Assembly (NCBI RefSeq): GCF_001039355.2
Contig: NW_019775488.1
Span: forward strand, 172,120-236,119
Length of the DNA stretch: 64,000 bases
Source: Lingula anatina
Taxonomy: Eukaryota; Brachiopoda; Lingulata; Lingulida; Lingulidae
Reading direction: 5' to 3'
In this document: piece by piece, positions 27,919 through 42,239 of the stretch
Numbering within the stretch: position 1 is the stretch's first letter
Layout: each line of letters opens with the position of its first letter
Position numbers and translations under genes: made by a program
Notes under the pieces: model-generated
What the model was told of the DNA's origin: nothing
What the model saw: only the letters and a program-made list of their open reading frames with translations
Database searches by the model: none

Positions 27919-28565
27919 ATAAACACACAAAATGTCTTTATATAAACCTTAAAATGTAAAAAAAAAAAAAATGCAACTGAATTTAAATGCCACTTCGAAA
28001 AAGAATTAATTTTTCAAATCTTCATTAAATTTCAAATCTGCATTAAACCTTAAATAAAATTCCAAAATAAAAACACAATACAGAGTCTCAGTAAAACTAT
28101 AGGCGTATGAAAAAAGGTGTCTCAAGTTTTCCAGATATTCTTAACAGTTATTGTTGTGAAGGTGAGTGGGTGCCCTGTGTGGTAGGCTCCCCTTCCTGTG
28201 GTCCCTAGCCTCAGTGTATGCTACATGGCACAAACTTAATGCCTAGAACATCTCATCTCTCCTCCTCCTAGTTGATCAATTAAAGGTAGTGAAAACAACA
28301 TACAGAGTTGAACAGAGCTTAATAGAAAACTGCAAACGATACCAGAAACTCATTTAGTACTATTTTGTATTTTCAATCAGACCTAACAGATAGCAAAGAT
28401 TAACTTCCAGTCCTACTCCATGGCTTCCATCAGGGAACCTTGTCAGTTCTCAATAGACAATTGTTGTGCACAGTGCATTATTGTATGGTTTTTATACTGT
28501 GTTCATCCGCAGTGAGACCAAAGCACAGAAATGGGCAGTGCTCATAATGGGACAGAGGTGATGAA

Positions 28566-28575
28566 AAGAGAGAGA

Positions 28576-28607
<32 letters not shown>

Positions 28608-28608
28608 T
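28566..28608. repeat. (AG)n microsatellite
   Basis: About 43 bp of AG with one T interruption, in unique intron sequence. Confidence 0.9.
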
Positions 28609-30319
28609 GACTAAAACCCTAAAAAACACTACAACACCTGAATCATGCATGATATATATCACTCAAATAAACAAGTCAAAAATACCCAGGTACTCTTCCT
28701 GATCCACTTCTACCCTGCGCTACAATTGCCTAAATAACATTCCAAATTGTCATAACTTTTAAAGTCAAGCTATAAATATTATTTTTGTTGACAGCTGTGA
28801 AGCATAACTTTACAATTTATGGCCTGAACTCCCGTAGAGCACCATCAGGAATGATACAAAATGCTTGTATTTTTTGCGCTGGAGTCAAATGAATTCAATG
28901 TGCCAGGCCACCTTGGGATGGCAGCAGTAGGGCCAGCCAAGGCAAACCCAGCATAGTCACAGTTGGATTAGAACAACGTCACAATGCTGAAGCCCCGTGG
29001 GCCCTCCCCTGGGGTCTGTCTCATACACAACCCAGCTTATCAGAGCTGATTATACAGATATACACCGGTACGTGGTCGTCAATTGTAGAAAATAATAGAA
29101 GTAGCTGTATGGGCAACGTGTGACAAAAATCTGCTGAGACAATGTGATCAATAATAATAAGGGATGGGGTGGAGATAGCATCTGGATAAAAAATTCAGCT
29201 GAATGATAAATATGATATTGAGACAACATATTTGGTTTTAAAATGTTTTCACAGAAGAATTAGATCTATGCACTCATTTTTGACAGCTGCACTACTTCCG
29301 TAGCTATTGAAAAAAAAAACAAAAAAAACAGAGATGAATAACAAGGAGTTTCAGGAAATGTTGAAAACTGTTCCTATCATTAACTTAAACTCATCAATAT
29401 CCCTTCATACAAAACCTCCATAGGAGTGTAATTTCCCAGATATTGTCTTAATTAGCTGTTCTAGTGTGTGATCACAGAGCAGCACCAATCTGATGGCTAT
29501 CACTTTACACACAGTAATTATGTAAAAATGCAAATATTCAGGCTAGAGTGCCTCTTCCATTGTACTCCCAATCACCGTGGAGTCATCACACTGAAAATGA
29601 CCCATCTGCCAGTGAAAAAAATGGAAGGAATATCATAAATATTTATTCAAACAACTCGAGTAACTTGGATGTCTAAAATGTGACCATGATTTTAGTCATG
29701 CAGTCATAACATTTATATAAAATTTTGTTACCAAAATCAAATAAGATTTACTTTTTATACAGGATTAGAAATTAATGCAAGTATCCCGTAACTGTGACAA
29801 TGACACAAAAGCAGTCTTCTGGATCAGGGATCAGAGCTTATTTTCATATAATATTTAGTTGCAATTTACTTAGTAAGTAAAGTAAAATGTAAAGTAAAGT
29901 GTAAAGTAAAAAGTAAAATGTAAGTAAGGAAAGTAAAATGTTATGGTTATTTTTAAATTTCAATCAATGAAATTCTGCAGAATATACAAAAAACATTCTT
30001 TTTTAAAATCATCAATGATAATAATACTAGAAAATGGCATAATAACATATGTATTTTTAAATAAGAAAGGACCTAGCATGGCAAATATTACTAAAAAATT
30101 TTGCAAAAATACGCCACTTTATCAATTTTTTATCATAACTGACAGCACAGGAAAGTATACAAGTACAGAGAAGAGTAATCCCTTGCATTATCCCTTAAAT
30201 TATCCCCAACATTATCCCTTACATCCCCCCCCCCACACACACACATTATTCCTTACATCACCCCTTACATGACTCAATATTTTTTAAAATCTCTTGGTTA
30301 GTTCTTCCTCTACTCCTCC

Positions 30320-30510
30320 AAAGTAGCAGGCCTTACTTCATAAGCAGAGTGATAATTTCCTAGAGAATGCTAATCAAAGTCCCATTTACCCAGAGCCTTG
30401 GCTAATGTAGCTTTGCTTGGCAAGCCCATTAAGGTAATGGAAAGTCTATTAGATTAATTTGGCATTTGTGGTTTTAGGGAACTACTTATTTTGCATTCTG
30501 CCCATTTTCA
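30320..30510. promoter_or_regulatory. Candidate regulatory block 4
   Basis: Contains two TTGGC half-sites (CCTTGGCTAATG and GCTTGGCAAGCC, NFI-like), CTAATCAAAG, CATTAAGGTAATGG and GATTAATTTGGC. Non-coding and non-repetitive. Inference only. Confidence 0.25.
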
Positions 30511-30654
30511 AACCATATGCACAAGTTTAACATTAATATCTTAAATTAAGGAGGGTGTTTTTATGGGGGTGACTAATTTAGTTGACTTGTTTATGTTAGC
30601 CATCTAAACAATTTCCATGTATGAAAACAGATCATTTTTTATTTTGACCCAGCG

Positions 30655-30675
30655 AAAAAAAAAAAAAAAAAAAAA
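30655..30675. repeat. A21 homopolymer
   Basis: A run of 21 A in the giant intron. No retrotransposon body is evident beside it. Confidence 0.85.
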
Positions 30676-33203
30676 GAGAAATTGTGTTAATATACCATCC
30701 ATCCATTAATAAACAATGCAGATAAATAAAATGTAAAACATCTGAAGAATAAACAAAAAATAATTCAGTCAGTCTGTCAGCCTGAATGGAAAGAGATGGA
30801 CTGTCTGGTAAGTGCCAAACAAACCTAAGCAGCACTTTTGCCACATTTCAACCCCATCAAGCCCCAATGTGAGGCTTTTAAGAAAAGGAAATACAATCAA
30901 TTTTCTCTTGCTGTTTCATGGAAGAAGTCTAAAGCTATACAATTTGTGAAATCCTGTATATGACATCTTGTGATGGATTTCATAGAATCTGGGTATTCTT
31001 CGAGATCTAGAAAGAAATGTTCTCATGAAAAGCAGCCACATGTTTCATTTGTGTGCAAATTGTGCATCTCCTGTGTACGACAGCCTTCTGATGAATTTGC
31101 AGTAATGGAATCACTCCTACATTATTGCAGAGGACAAAAGGAAAATAGAGACATGTGACTGCTGGAGGTGAGTTAAGAAATATGTGTTCCCTGAGCTGGA
31201 TGAGGGATCTGAGTGCCTGCAGAACAACGAAAAGATAACATCTCAGATATTTAATGAAAACTGAAGGCTTAAGGGAATTTTTAAAATCAATTTTACCTGG
31301 ATTATGTAGACTTTAAAATATTTTTATCAAGTTATCAATATATGTTAACTTTTACCTTTAATTTTCTGGTTAATCCAAAGAAATTTAAGGTAAGAAAATC
31401 AACACAATGGGCGATTCTCCTGGAGAGATAAACTTTACTATTCATTAAACTATACACTTATCATGCCCATTTACAATTTTCATTATTCATACATGCAGAG
31501 TTGAAATATGATGATAAATAAATAAAGATTCAAAAAGTGTTTTTTTTTTCATTTTCATTGTATTTCTGGATTTACATACAATCATTTGGTCTAAAACAAT
31601 TTATTTAACACAGCTCACAGTATGACTGAGATTTTTTTTAGCTCACAGAGATTCAAAATAGGCCCACAATTATACTAATCTGATTGACATTTTGTCTGAA
31701 ATGCTGCAATTCTGTTGGCGCCTTCCATCAAGTCTTTCCAACCAAAGTCAATATAAGGCAGTGAGGCATGCTTATCATAAACTTGGCCATGCTGAAAATT
31801 ATCCTTTGATTACTACCCTGTGAATATCTCCGCATAATGTGTGTATAGAGAGAACTCAATGAGACATTAAGAGATTAGCCAGTTTGGATTATTACCCAGC
31901 TCTCTTGGCAAATGAGCTAGAAAATAAGAGGAGGTTTTGTATCCCAGCGGAGACTCTTTGGTTGACATGGTGGCAGTTCCGAGTCCTCCGCCTCTGCCAC
32001 ACTTCACTTGCCTCACTCTGAACACACTATTGACGGCAGCACATTTGCTGGTTTCTTAAGATCTGTTGACTGTGTTTCATAACATAATGATGTATGGGTT
32101 GGCAGAGCGTGCCTTGCCGTGCTGTGCCGTATGGTCCCCTGTGTATTTGATCTCAGTCACACTGTGCCACCTGTCTGTCCACAATAACCAAGCTACCTGG
32201 CTATGTTTACACATGACATAATCCACTCCGGCCTTCATCTATAATCTGTTGATTTATTATTTTACTTAACAAAAACAAATTAAAATATTGAAGGCAGGAC
32301 TACCTTAATCCTGTTACAAGACAAAAACTGCAAGTTCCCCTGCCCTAGGCTGGCTTTGTAACATTTGTTACTACAATACAGAAATTATAAGTAATAGTGT
32401 TCTGCTGGAGCATGGTCCTGTATGAGTATTTCATAAGGCACAATAATTGATCATAATGTGAAATTAAACTGTCACTTCTCAGGCCGCCTAGCTGACCACA
32501 GGCACCATGTAAACAGTTTACTGGACACAGACCCTTATGGAAATATAAAGCACACAAATCAATTTAAAAAAAACTTTTTTCAAGAAGGAAACAAAATCTT
32601 GAAAATATTTTAACAAGGAACAATACCATTCTACTTTTGGTTGAACCAAAAAGTACGGTAAACCGTTCATGACTGATATCTACAAGAAGCTACAGCTATA
32701 AATATCAAAGTAAATTCCCTGCATTTAGTTAAGACTTAATAAAAGAATGCCACATAAAACATACTTAGTTTCTATCAAGAAGGCATCTATATCACTGGTT
32801 TATTGAAGGAGGTAAAAAGTGTGCATGGTTGTATGTTACATCCACAACTTATCTATGCCCTAAGTAGTAGAGGCATATGCTATACCTACTATGATGCCTG
32901 TCAGCTCTTTAATTCTTGATCATTCCCTAACAAGGACCCAGTGCACTGCCCATATGGTATGTATTCTACCACAGATCATCATTATAATCCCCAGTTCCTC
33001 CTCCTATCCAGTCTACCTTATTACCACATTCCTCCTCCTATCCAGCCTTCTTAATTACCATATTCCTCCTCCTATCCAACCAATCACTTTCTTTCCCACT
33101 ATTGCTCTTCTCTGTTGTACTGCCAACCTGGGCATCGTAACTTGAAAGCATCGTGCATTACTTTAGTCTGTGCACTCAACACGTCTAAGAAGATTTTTAA
33201 TAC

Positions 33204-33205
<2 letters not shown>

Positions 33206-33234
<29 letters not shown>
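33206..33234. repeat. A29 homopolymer
   Basis: A run of 29 A. I looked for a SINE-like A/B box upstream and saw none. Confidence 0.85.
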
Positions 33235-33237
<3 letters not shown>

Positions 33238-35460
33238 ACAAGTATTTGACATTAAAATGTATTTTATATGTTGGATTTAATGGCTGGTCATATACTTCCT
33301 CTAATGAACTACTTACAAACTTGGATATAACTGGAAACATCTTAACTGCAAAAACTGAAACCTTCCCATACTAAAATTGTATCTATAGTTAATACAGACA
33401 CGTTTCTACACTAAACCTGACATCATCCCTAAGGCTATGACTGTAGCTCCCCTTTGTTGCCTCACTGAGAGCTAATAAACTAATCATAGTTTTCAAAATT
33501 AGAAGAAGTAAATGCAATTGTCTGTCCCAAGAGCATGTTTATATGACTAGAAAATGAATGAATTTCAAAATGAAAAATGTGGTAAATTATATTTTTTTCA
33601 AAGTTGCATTTTTATTTTTATTTATTTAGAATGCACTGCATGATATTAAAGGCAATGGGGTCTTATTATAGGCATAAAATGCTGCTTAAAGCCTTTTCAA
33701 ATATTCCCTTTATTTCTCAACCATTAGAATGCCACCTTATTCAAAAACTGTCTTAACCTGCATTGCTAATCATTTTCATGTCAGGTAAATGAAATTCATC
33801 GTCTCTCTGACATTACAACAGTCAGTGATTTATCCTTAGCCAATTTTTCTTTCTTTTCTTTATGTAAAAATAATGAAGTTTAAATGTTTAAACAAGTGAT
33901 ATATAAGTTATGTAATGGTTATGTTTATCTTTAGAATATATAGGATATATATATAGGATACCTGTAATAAACTAATCACCAATATATCAGTTGTGCTTAC
34001 TCTCTAAAATGTGTTTCAGAGCATTATTAAGACAGAGAGAGAAAGAGAAAGCATTAATGACAACATAATGAATCCCTAAGCACCAGCTGAAATACAGATT
34101 CTGTGATTATAATTCCTTCTCTATTTAGACCCAAACATTCCCTCTTGGCCTGGTCTTTCTTCAAAAATGAAACTAGTAATTTGGTGCAAACTCAAAATGG
34201 TAGGCAAGACAACTTTTTCTTACACTTTCAATATACATTTCATTACTAAATCCTTATTCTTAAGAGAAATGTGTTTTTTTGGCAGATGAAAAGACAATAA
34301 AATGATGATGCCCTTAAATGACTTATATATTATGCAATGTAAATGATTATAAGATTTTTTAAGCTATAAATTCCCCTCTTCATGTAAAGAATTATTGTAA
34401 ACTCTATAGTTATAAATACACACAGTAACACCATAGTTATACAATATCTACTTCCACCTGCCCCTCCCACCAACACAAAATTAAGTATAACCACAAATAT
34501 CAATTATCATTTACAACTAAGTCGAAATGCTTTAAATTGTGGCATATCTAACACATGAAATCATAAGATGTCCTTTAAAATAATCAAAAATGCCATCCTT
34601 CCCCTACTGACTTTACATTTATGAGAGATACCAATTTAATAGAAAACATATTTAAATAGTTTTATCTTAACGCAGAGACTAAGTTTTAACATGTGTCCTT
34701 TTGTGCTCTGAGGTTTGGGTTGTACAAAAGGTGAGTGCAGCTCCAGTCATTGTATGGGACAGAGAGATCTGAGAGGCGCCATTTAATGCTGTGTTCAGTA
34801 ATAGCTAGGTAAACTGTAACTGGAGTACTCTTTAACAGATTGGAATGAAGGAGAACCGAGGAAGAAGACTGCGCTGCAGCTGACGATGCTGTCAAACCAC
34901 CATACAGCTTTTGACTTTTGCAGTGGTGGGTCATCTTACTGCCACGAGATTAATGAACTGATAACTGTGTGATCTGTCCCCACTCCTGACGTGTCATTTG
35001 AACTGGGTGTGAGTCAGTGCAGTTTTGGTGACACACGCCAATGGACACAGACTTCATTCCTTTACACAGCACCAAAAAACGCACAAACTTTGTGTCCAGC
35101 GGGAAATCTCTATATATTTTAATTAAAATTTAGCATCAGAAATGAAAGAAAAAACATCTTATTTAAAACAGCAAGCAAAGAGCTGAGTATTTTTTTTATA
35201 AAAAATGGCAACCGCAGCCAGTGGAAATCTGCATGATGATCATAATATCTGAGGCACAATGTAAATGCAAATATTGCATGAATCAGAACTATCTTCCTAC
35301 CAAGTTGATAATAGAACGCAGGATTAATTATTTGCATCCCGATCTAACTTGTCATTAATTTTGTCAACAAAAGCGTAGCCAAGGTACCGGACTTCATTTC
35401 CTTCACATCAACACAAGAGATGAGAAACAAAGCTCAAACTACTCTAGAATGCAAAAAATA

Positions 35461-35725
35461 CATCAATAATGACCCAGGACTAATTTCCCATAATTCAAGT
35501 TCCATTATTTCTCCATTTGACTAATAAATTTGTAAGTACGGGAAGAATAATGGGATTACACATGATTAAAGCTTTCAAGAGCTGTGAGCGATTAGCTTCT
35601 GCAGCAGACTTTATTACACAGAGCAATGGCCTAGAACTGACACAATCGGATCAGTAACAGGGAATTATTGTTGAAAAGTAGCAATTTCCCATCTGAAGGT
35701 CCCTAATAACTGGAAATTATCCCAG
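35461..35725. promoter_or_regulatory. Candidate regulatory block 3
   Basis: Complex, non-repetitive sequence with TGGGATTACA (Otx/bicoid-type), GATTAAAGCTTTCAAGAG, GCGATTAGC and TTTATTACAC (caudal/Hox-type) close together, 7.5 kb upstream of mab-21. Inference from motif clustering. Confidence 0.28.
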
Positions 35726-36170
35726 AAAGGGCATGATATAAAAGTGTGAAGCAGCCAGAATATCATCAAGGCAGTGTAGGTAAAAGCCTACCAAATGTAC
35801 ATTTTCAATTCCCCCGTCTCACCGCATCCATCTTTTCTGTCATAATATGTCAGCTATTTTCAGGGAAAATGTCTGGGATGTTCTTCCTCAGTAAGCACTG
35901 CCTAACCAATTTCAGGACTTGCTCTAACTTTCTCTGCATAATTTCCACATTTCTTGCTTTTTCAGCAATGTATTTGTTGCTTTTACTATAGCATGAGTCT
36001 TGCTATGTGCAAATGTAATTTAGGTATCAGTCTCTCCAACCTGCTATATAACATATTAATTAAACAATAGAAACCTCACCCCAAATAAAACTGCACATTG
36101 GATCCCTTACTGTCCCATTAAGCCTGGGTTTTCTGTCTTAGTACTCGTACTCTACAGTTCATGTGACCAT

Positions 36171-36368
36171 ACCCCACCATCTTACCCCCACCACTTACCC
36201 CACCCACCATCTTACCCCCACCACTTATCCCACCCACCATCTTACCCCCACCACTTACCCCACCCCACCATCTTACCCCCACCACTTACCCCCACCCCAC
36301 CATCTTACCCCCCACCACTGACCCCCACCCCACCATCTTACCCCCACCACTTACCCCCACCCCACCAC
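36171..36368 (-). repeat. C-rich minisatellite; sense strand carries about ten GGGTAAG motifs
   Basis: About 200 bp built from CACCATCTTACCCC and CACCACTTACCCC half-units. On the Nbea sense strand it reads as G runs alternating with GGGTAAG, a good 5' splice-site core, about ten times. It is also G-quadruplex-prone on that strand. Confidence 0.85.
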
Positions 36369-39300
36369 TGACCTGACGTTATGTTGCCCTCCTTTGCTGC
36401 AGTGGTCCTGGGGATAAACTAGGCCTTCAATTTGAATTCATCATTTAATAAATAGCACTGAAGCATTCCACTTAAGTGGCCAAAAGGACCGTTATTTAAA
36501 AAGGACTCTTCACTTTTTGGGAACATCACTTCACAAAGTTACAATTTGTTTCATGACAATATAATCCTTGTGGTAAAATGGGGTTTTCATTGTCTTTTCA
36601 AGCCCGTCTTTTCAACAATAATAATAAAGCAGTTATGATTTCTATAGAGACACAATTTTAAACCATGAGGCATGGCATTTCAACCCTTCCCAAAACACAT
36701 TTAAACACATTTTTAGTCTTTTTTAGCAACAATTAACTTCTTTTACCATTATAATATTTTCAATAAATGTTGTACTTTTCAGATATAAAATCCTAGCAAA
36801 CAGTATTCAGTCCAATAATCTGAATTACTTTTGTGAAAAAATCATAAATTGAGGTCATTATTTATCAACTTCATAAATAAGCATTCTTTATAACAATACA
36901 AAAAAAGAGATCATGTTAATATTCATATTGGAAATTGCATCAAATAAAATCACACAAGATACATACAGCTAAAATACTGCTAAAAATTATTACTTATATC
37001 ATCCTGTCAATGTACAAATTGGTTTCAAAGATAAAATTCTAAAATGGATTATTGAAGAAAAAAATAAACACTATTCTTTTGCAACACACATTGATAAAAG
37101 TATACTATGTTGTACTCCTATCATATCATAATGGACAAATTTCAATCTTGAAGCAAGTTCTCTAGCAAGATGAGGAGTATTTGTGATCAAAAAACCATTA
37201 ACAAAAACAATATTTGTAATATGTAGATAAACATACAGCTTTCCGAGATTGACATTTAAGCTGCAGTCAGTATCACAAGCCTTGCATATCCTTTATAAAT
37301 ATACATACACCTGAAAATTTTCATCTCAGTTACCTTGGTTTAGACATGTTTGATATGTTGACTGTGTCATCACTAAGGACTGCCACAATTATGTCACAAA
37401 GCCATCAGCAAAAGTTTGAAAAATTTTACGATGAAAATCAACTTTTTAAAAGGGTCAAACGAATATAAATGTTGAGAAATAAATAATCCCTAAAAACTGA
37501 TAAAATAAAAAGTCAGAGTTATCCTTTTGAGATGATGCAAGTTTTCATCACCTCTAAGTAAGAATGTCTTCCTAGTGCTGAGGGGCCCCATCTTCCAGTT
37601 GTAATTCGAACAAACTTGGGTGGAATGTCAGAAAAAGGGTGAAGACCTAGGTAATGAAAACCACATGAAACTGAAAGATAAAACACATAAAACAGAACAA
37701 CCTGAAGTGCTCACAGTGGTCCTGAGACCAAAGGCAAGGAAATGAAACCCTTAAAAATATCCTAGATCAGCGAGCTTACTTTGAGATATCCAAGTAATCA
37801 CAATAACATGATATAGAGAAGGCGCCACAAGTACTTCACCACTACTGCTGTCACATGAACTCAGCACAAACACACACACACCCCATTTCTTGAAAGCTTT
37901 CTTTCCCACAATTCTTCTTTAAAATCATTAAAACTAAATCCATAACCATATTATACTAACAACATAATAAAGAAGAAAAAAGTGCAGTATCACACTGTAA
38001 CAAAAAAAGCCAGTGCAACTTTTCAAAGGCAATTTTACTAAAGTTTTTTTAATAAAGAAACCAAAGAACAAGCATCCAAAATGTTTCATTTTCTCAATGA
38101 TTTAAATATTGTCAAGAAACATTAATCCCTTTTAAAATAATCTTGCTGTAATCTTTAAGTAGAGTAGGCAGATGCACACAAGAATTATACCCAGCTTCTC
38201 CCCATGCTGTATTCAATTGGATATGACAGTGTATGCTTATCTGTCATTACAGCTCATCTTAGCTTCATAAACCAATCACTTGTGATGAAACAAGACAAGC
38301 GTAAAGGTCACATTTCGCTAAGGGCTTCCCCCTCATTAATGGTCCCAGTATCTTGGAATAAAACTCAAATTGAAAACTGTATGTTGGCATAAAATTAGCC
38401 AGCAGGGCATCCTGCCTTTGATCTTGGTAAAATAACACCTTGCTCTGACTGTTGCAGTTCTCAGCTCAGGCAGGAGAACAGTGATCAGCACCATAAATAA
38501 CTCAACTGAAGGAAAAGTTGTTTTTTCTTAATTTCTAAAAATTATAAATTTATAATTTACATTCTACTAAAATGTTTAAATGCCATCAACTATCAGTCTA
38601 ACCTTCCAAGGCTTAGCAACCCTATTGTTTAAAAGGATAAAGCAGTCCTTTGAGACACACAGCGAGGTTATCTTACAGTTAAAAAAGCAACTTAAAAAGT
38701 TGGTTGTACCTTCCCTTCACTTGCCGACACAGGCAGATATATACATATCAGGTGAACCAAGCTGAGATGACGCACGAGTTTATATTGACATATACAAACA
38801 CAGCTTCAAACAAAGACACCGAGGAGTTGACTACAATATGAAGCGCCAGATAAATAAACCAGCTCAGATACACGCGTATCCTTTACATGGCACGTAAGAA
38901 GCAAACTTTCCATCGTAATATTGCTTCTCTGCGATGAGTGACACGCCTTTCAGAAAATTGAAAGAAGGGCTGAATTTTTTGTGCTCCTCTAAAAGATTTA
39001 AGAGGTACTTTCACGGCAGGCTATTGTATGTCGGGCACACCAGAGACGCGTTTTGCCGTTTTGCGCTTTTTACACGCAGATACGATCTGCTGAGAGAAAT
39101 AAGCAATCACATGGAACATCCAAGAAAAACAAACGCCGAAGACTTGTATCTTTTGAGAAAAAGTTCCCATGAAATCTAATAGGAAGTAGCTAGAAATCCG
39201 GCTTAAAACAGAACGATAAGAATCCTTCCTCTTCAGAAATCAGGGCCGGAAAATTAAGTGACGTGTGCCACGGAGTGGTGTGCCGTAGACGGTTTTATTT

Positions 39301-42239
39301 TTAAATTAAGCTCTGGGCTTGGAAACAGAAAACGCGAATTGAAAAATGGATAAATGCTCCCCAAAAAGTTCGCAGCCCCCGCCAATTACCGGCTGGCCAC
39401 AGCGTCTCCGTCTCCTCGCGCGCCCATTAGAGCCGTCAATCGTGTGCCTAGTCGCCGCAAAGTGCAGGAATTGGTAAGACAAACACAGCCACCAGGCGGG
39501 TCGCCGTGGAAGCTTTTCCTTCTAACTAACTTGATGCAATAGTCTACGTTCTTTTCATGAGTATTAAGATGGTCCTACACTACACGAGTTCTTACGATGA
39601 ATTTTTAACAGAGTATTTTTTTCTGCACACAGGAGAATTGCAGCTGAAATTAAACTATAACTAACACTAGTTTATTTCAGGAAAAACTCCTTACTGAAGC
39701 AATATAATGGCTACCAGCAGCAGCTGCGACCACCTTGCCCTTCACCTACAATACTAAACGAACCACCACATTATACTTAAATTATAAATGAAATTATACA
39801 CTGCACGAAAATTTACTGTATTCAAACATAATAGACCCCCTTTCTCCTTCCCAAAAATTATCCTGCATCTAACCCAAACATAGATGAGACTAGTCGGGGG
39901 CCCTATGTTTACAAGTATAAATTTCAATTTCAAGCGTTCGCTGATTGATACAAGAAATGCTTGGTTTAACTCGCCTCGTAGTTAGCGTCTAGATTACGGT
40001 GGCTTGATGAAAAACGGCCTTGGCATTCCACGATAAAATCAACTATATAAACAGATAAGCTGCACTGTGCGGTGCCTAAACCAGTGTCTGTTTACGTAAT
40101 ATTACTGACTGACGAATTAAAGATACCGCTATTCGCGGTATGGAGAAAAAATTCCAGGCTTTGGAATATTGGAATATCTCATTCAGTTTTCCTCTATGGC
40201 AGCAAGATTCTAAAATTGTTATTTCAAGATCCTAACTTTTGGCGGTGCATCATCGGTCTTTAAAATCACATTGCTAAGACTGCATACTCAACGCTATGGC
40301 CCATTGCCACTGAAAACAGACATTTATCAACAATTTAGGAGGGCATGTTTTACGTTTTTTCTTTGTTATATACATATATACATATTCGTTCTAATGAACA
40401 AATAATTTAAAGTACATGTACAACAGGGATCTATAATAATCTATCTTGACCGACGTGATCTTTATTAACGCGGCCCTAGTGATGTTATATCGCCAGCCTG
40501 TCCACGTTGTGTTTTAAAGCCCGTAAAACCTAAACTAAAAACTGCTCTTCGTCGGATCTCAAAAAATCAATATCATAAATAATTTCCCTCTTGTCCCTGT
40601 TCCCCGCAAAACACCGCGATGTGCTGTTTTTCGAACTCGACAAGTGGCATTTTTCTGCCAATTAAAATTTTCACCAAATTAAACGCCGGCAGACAGAGCT
40701 CCTCCACGTATAATTGGAAGCACTTGAAACATGGCAAAAACATGCGAGCTTATCACACGAGTCCATCACCCCTTGACCCTGCCCCATGACAGAGGATGAC
40801 CACATGAAATAGCAAACCTAATTATGAGTCGAGCTTTGAAGACAGTAACAGTCCCAGGAGAACGGGAGGGCACGCGACTGCCTCGAAGCCGCCGATTGCG
40901 AGTTCTCTGGTGTTCAAAGGTGTTTGTTTGTATTATAATCAGAGCAGGTTCATCGGGTTCATTTTTTTAATTGATAGAATTAAAGAAAAAAGAATAACTA
41001 TTATACCAATTCCAAATTTTTATACACAAATATATGCATACTAAAAAGCAAAATGGTTTGGCGTTGTCAAACTGAACGCAGGCATTTCCACTTCCCATGA
41101 GTTTTGCCTAGTGTTGAAATTAAGCCCACTTCAAACACCCGATACAATAGTTTGTCCCTGACTGAGGCGGCTTTCAAGTCCCCGTGTTAGCGTGACTTCA
41201 GTACCATAGCCAATAATCCGCCCAGCCAGGGCACCGCTCCTCATATATAATTAGTCGATCCGTGCTATACCGCTTATAATTGGCAACAAATACTATTTAC
41301 AAGGATTTAATTCCTCATAAAGCACCGCAACTCACCGGGAGCTAATCTCTCCGATTGCCATAATAACAGCCAAGTCGTATATTTCCATCCTCTACACTCA
41401 ACCCGCAAATCTCAACCGTCATGTACATAAGCAAGACCGAGCTATTATTTTTTTTTATTTTAAAACAAAATTTCACAACGTTTTGCACACTATATTAGGA
41501 ACAACTTAAAGAAGAAAAGATAAATAAATTAAACAGCAAATTTTGTGGAATCTCAAATATCGAACTACCCAAACTAAACCCCTTGTATTTTTCTTAATTT
41601 CTCACATTTAACATGAAATATTGACGTACCCTGGAAGACAACAGACAGATAAAATCAAATTACCAGGCACACTCTCTCCATACCACTGAATTAACCGTAT
41701 CAAATGAAATTTCATTTGCCTATAATAATTGCCTTTAAATTGGTTTTTATTAAAATAAAAAAACTTAGCATAAAACGCTATTGTCTTAATCTTAAATATG
41801 AAATGCGGGGCCTACTCGAATATGTGCACTTGGCAACTAAATACAGAATACACTGCGATAAAATCAAATAATATTAATATTGATTTCGTATTTTATCAAC
41901 GAACCTCAAAGAAAGATAATGAATAAATAAATAATAAAAAATATTAAAAACGTATTATCATATTTTTGGTTTCTTTCAAAATTACTTTTCCTTTGAAGAA
42001 AAAAATTCGAAAAAAAAAAACTGCTCCTCAATGCGCCTGCCCTAATTCTTGCGTAAACCCTGTAATCTAACCCCAACAAACTTCAAACCAAAACAACACC
42101 AGCAGCAGACCATCAACTACCGACCTGGTAAATTTCGCAGAGCCGTCAGGTGCTGGGAATTCCTTGGGAGAAAACTAAGTATAATATTAGACACTACGCG
42201 TAAACGAACAACTTTCCTTGCATAGACATAGTACTGAAA

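Larger units (their letters stand above)
16698..28069. repeat. Redundant segment A, copy 2
   Basis: The counterpart of 1-11640 in its natural context: exon 11 continues at 16697 and lower toward exons 12-17, and the intron continues beyond 28069 toward mab-21. This is the copy to keep in a collapsed model. Confidence 0.9.
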
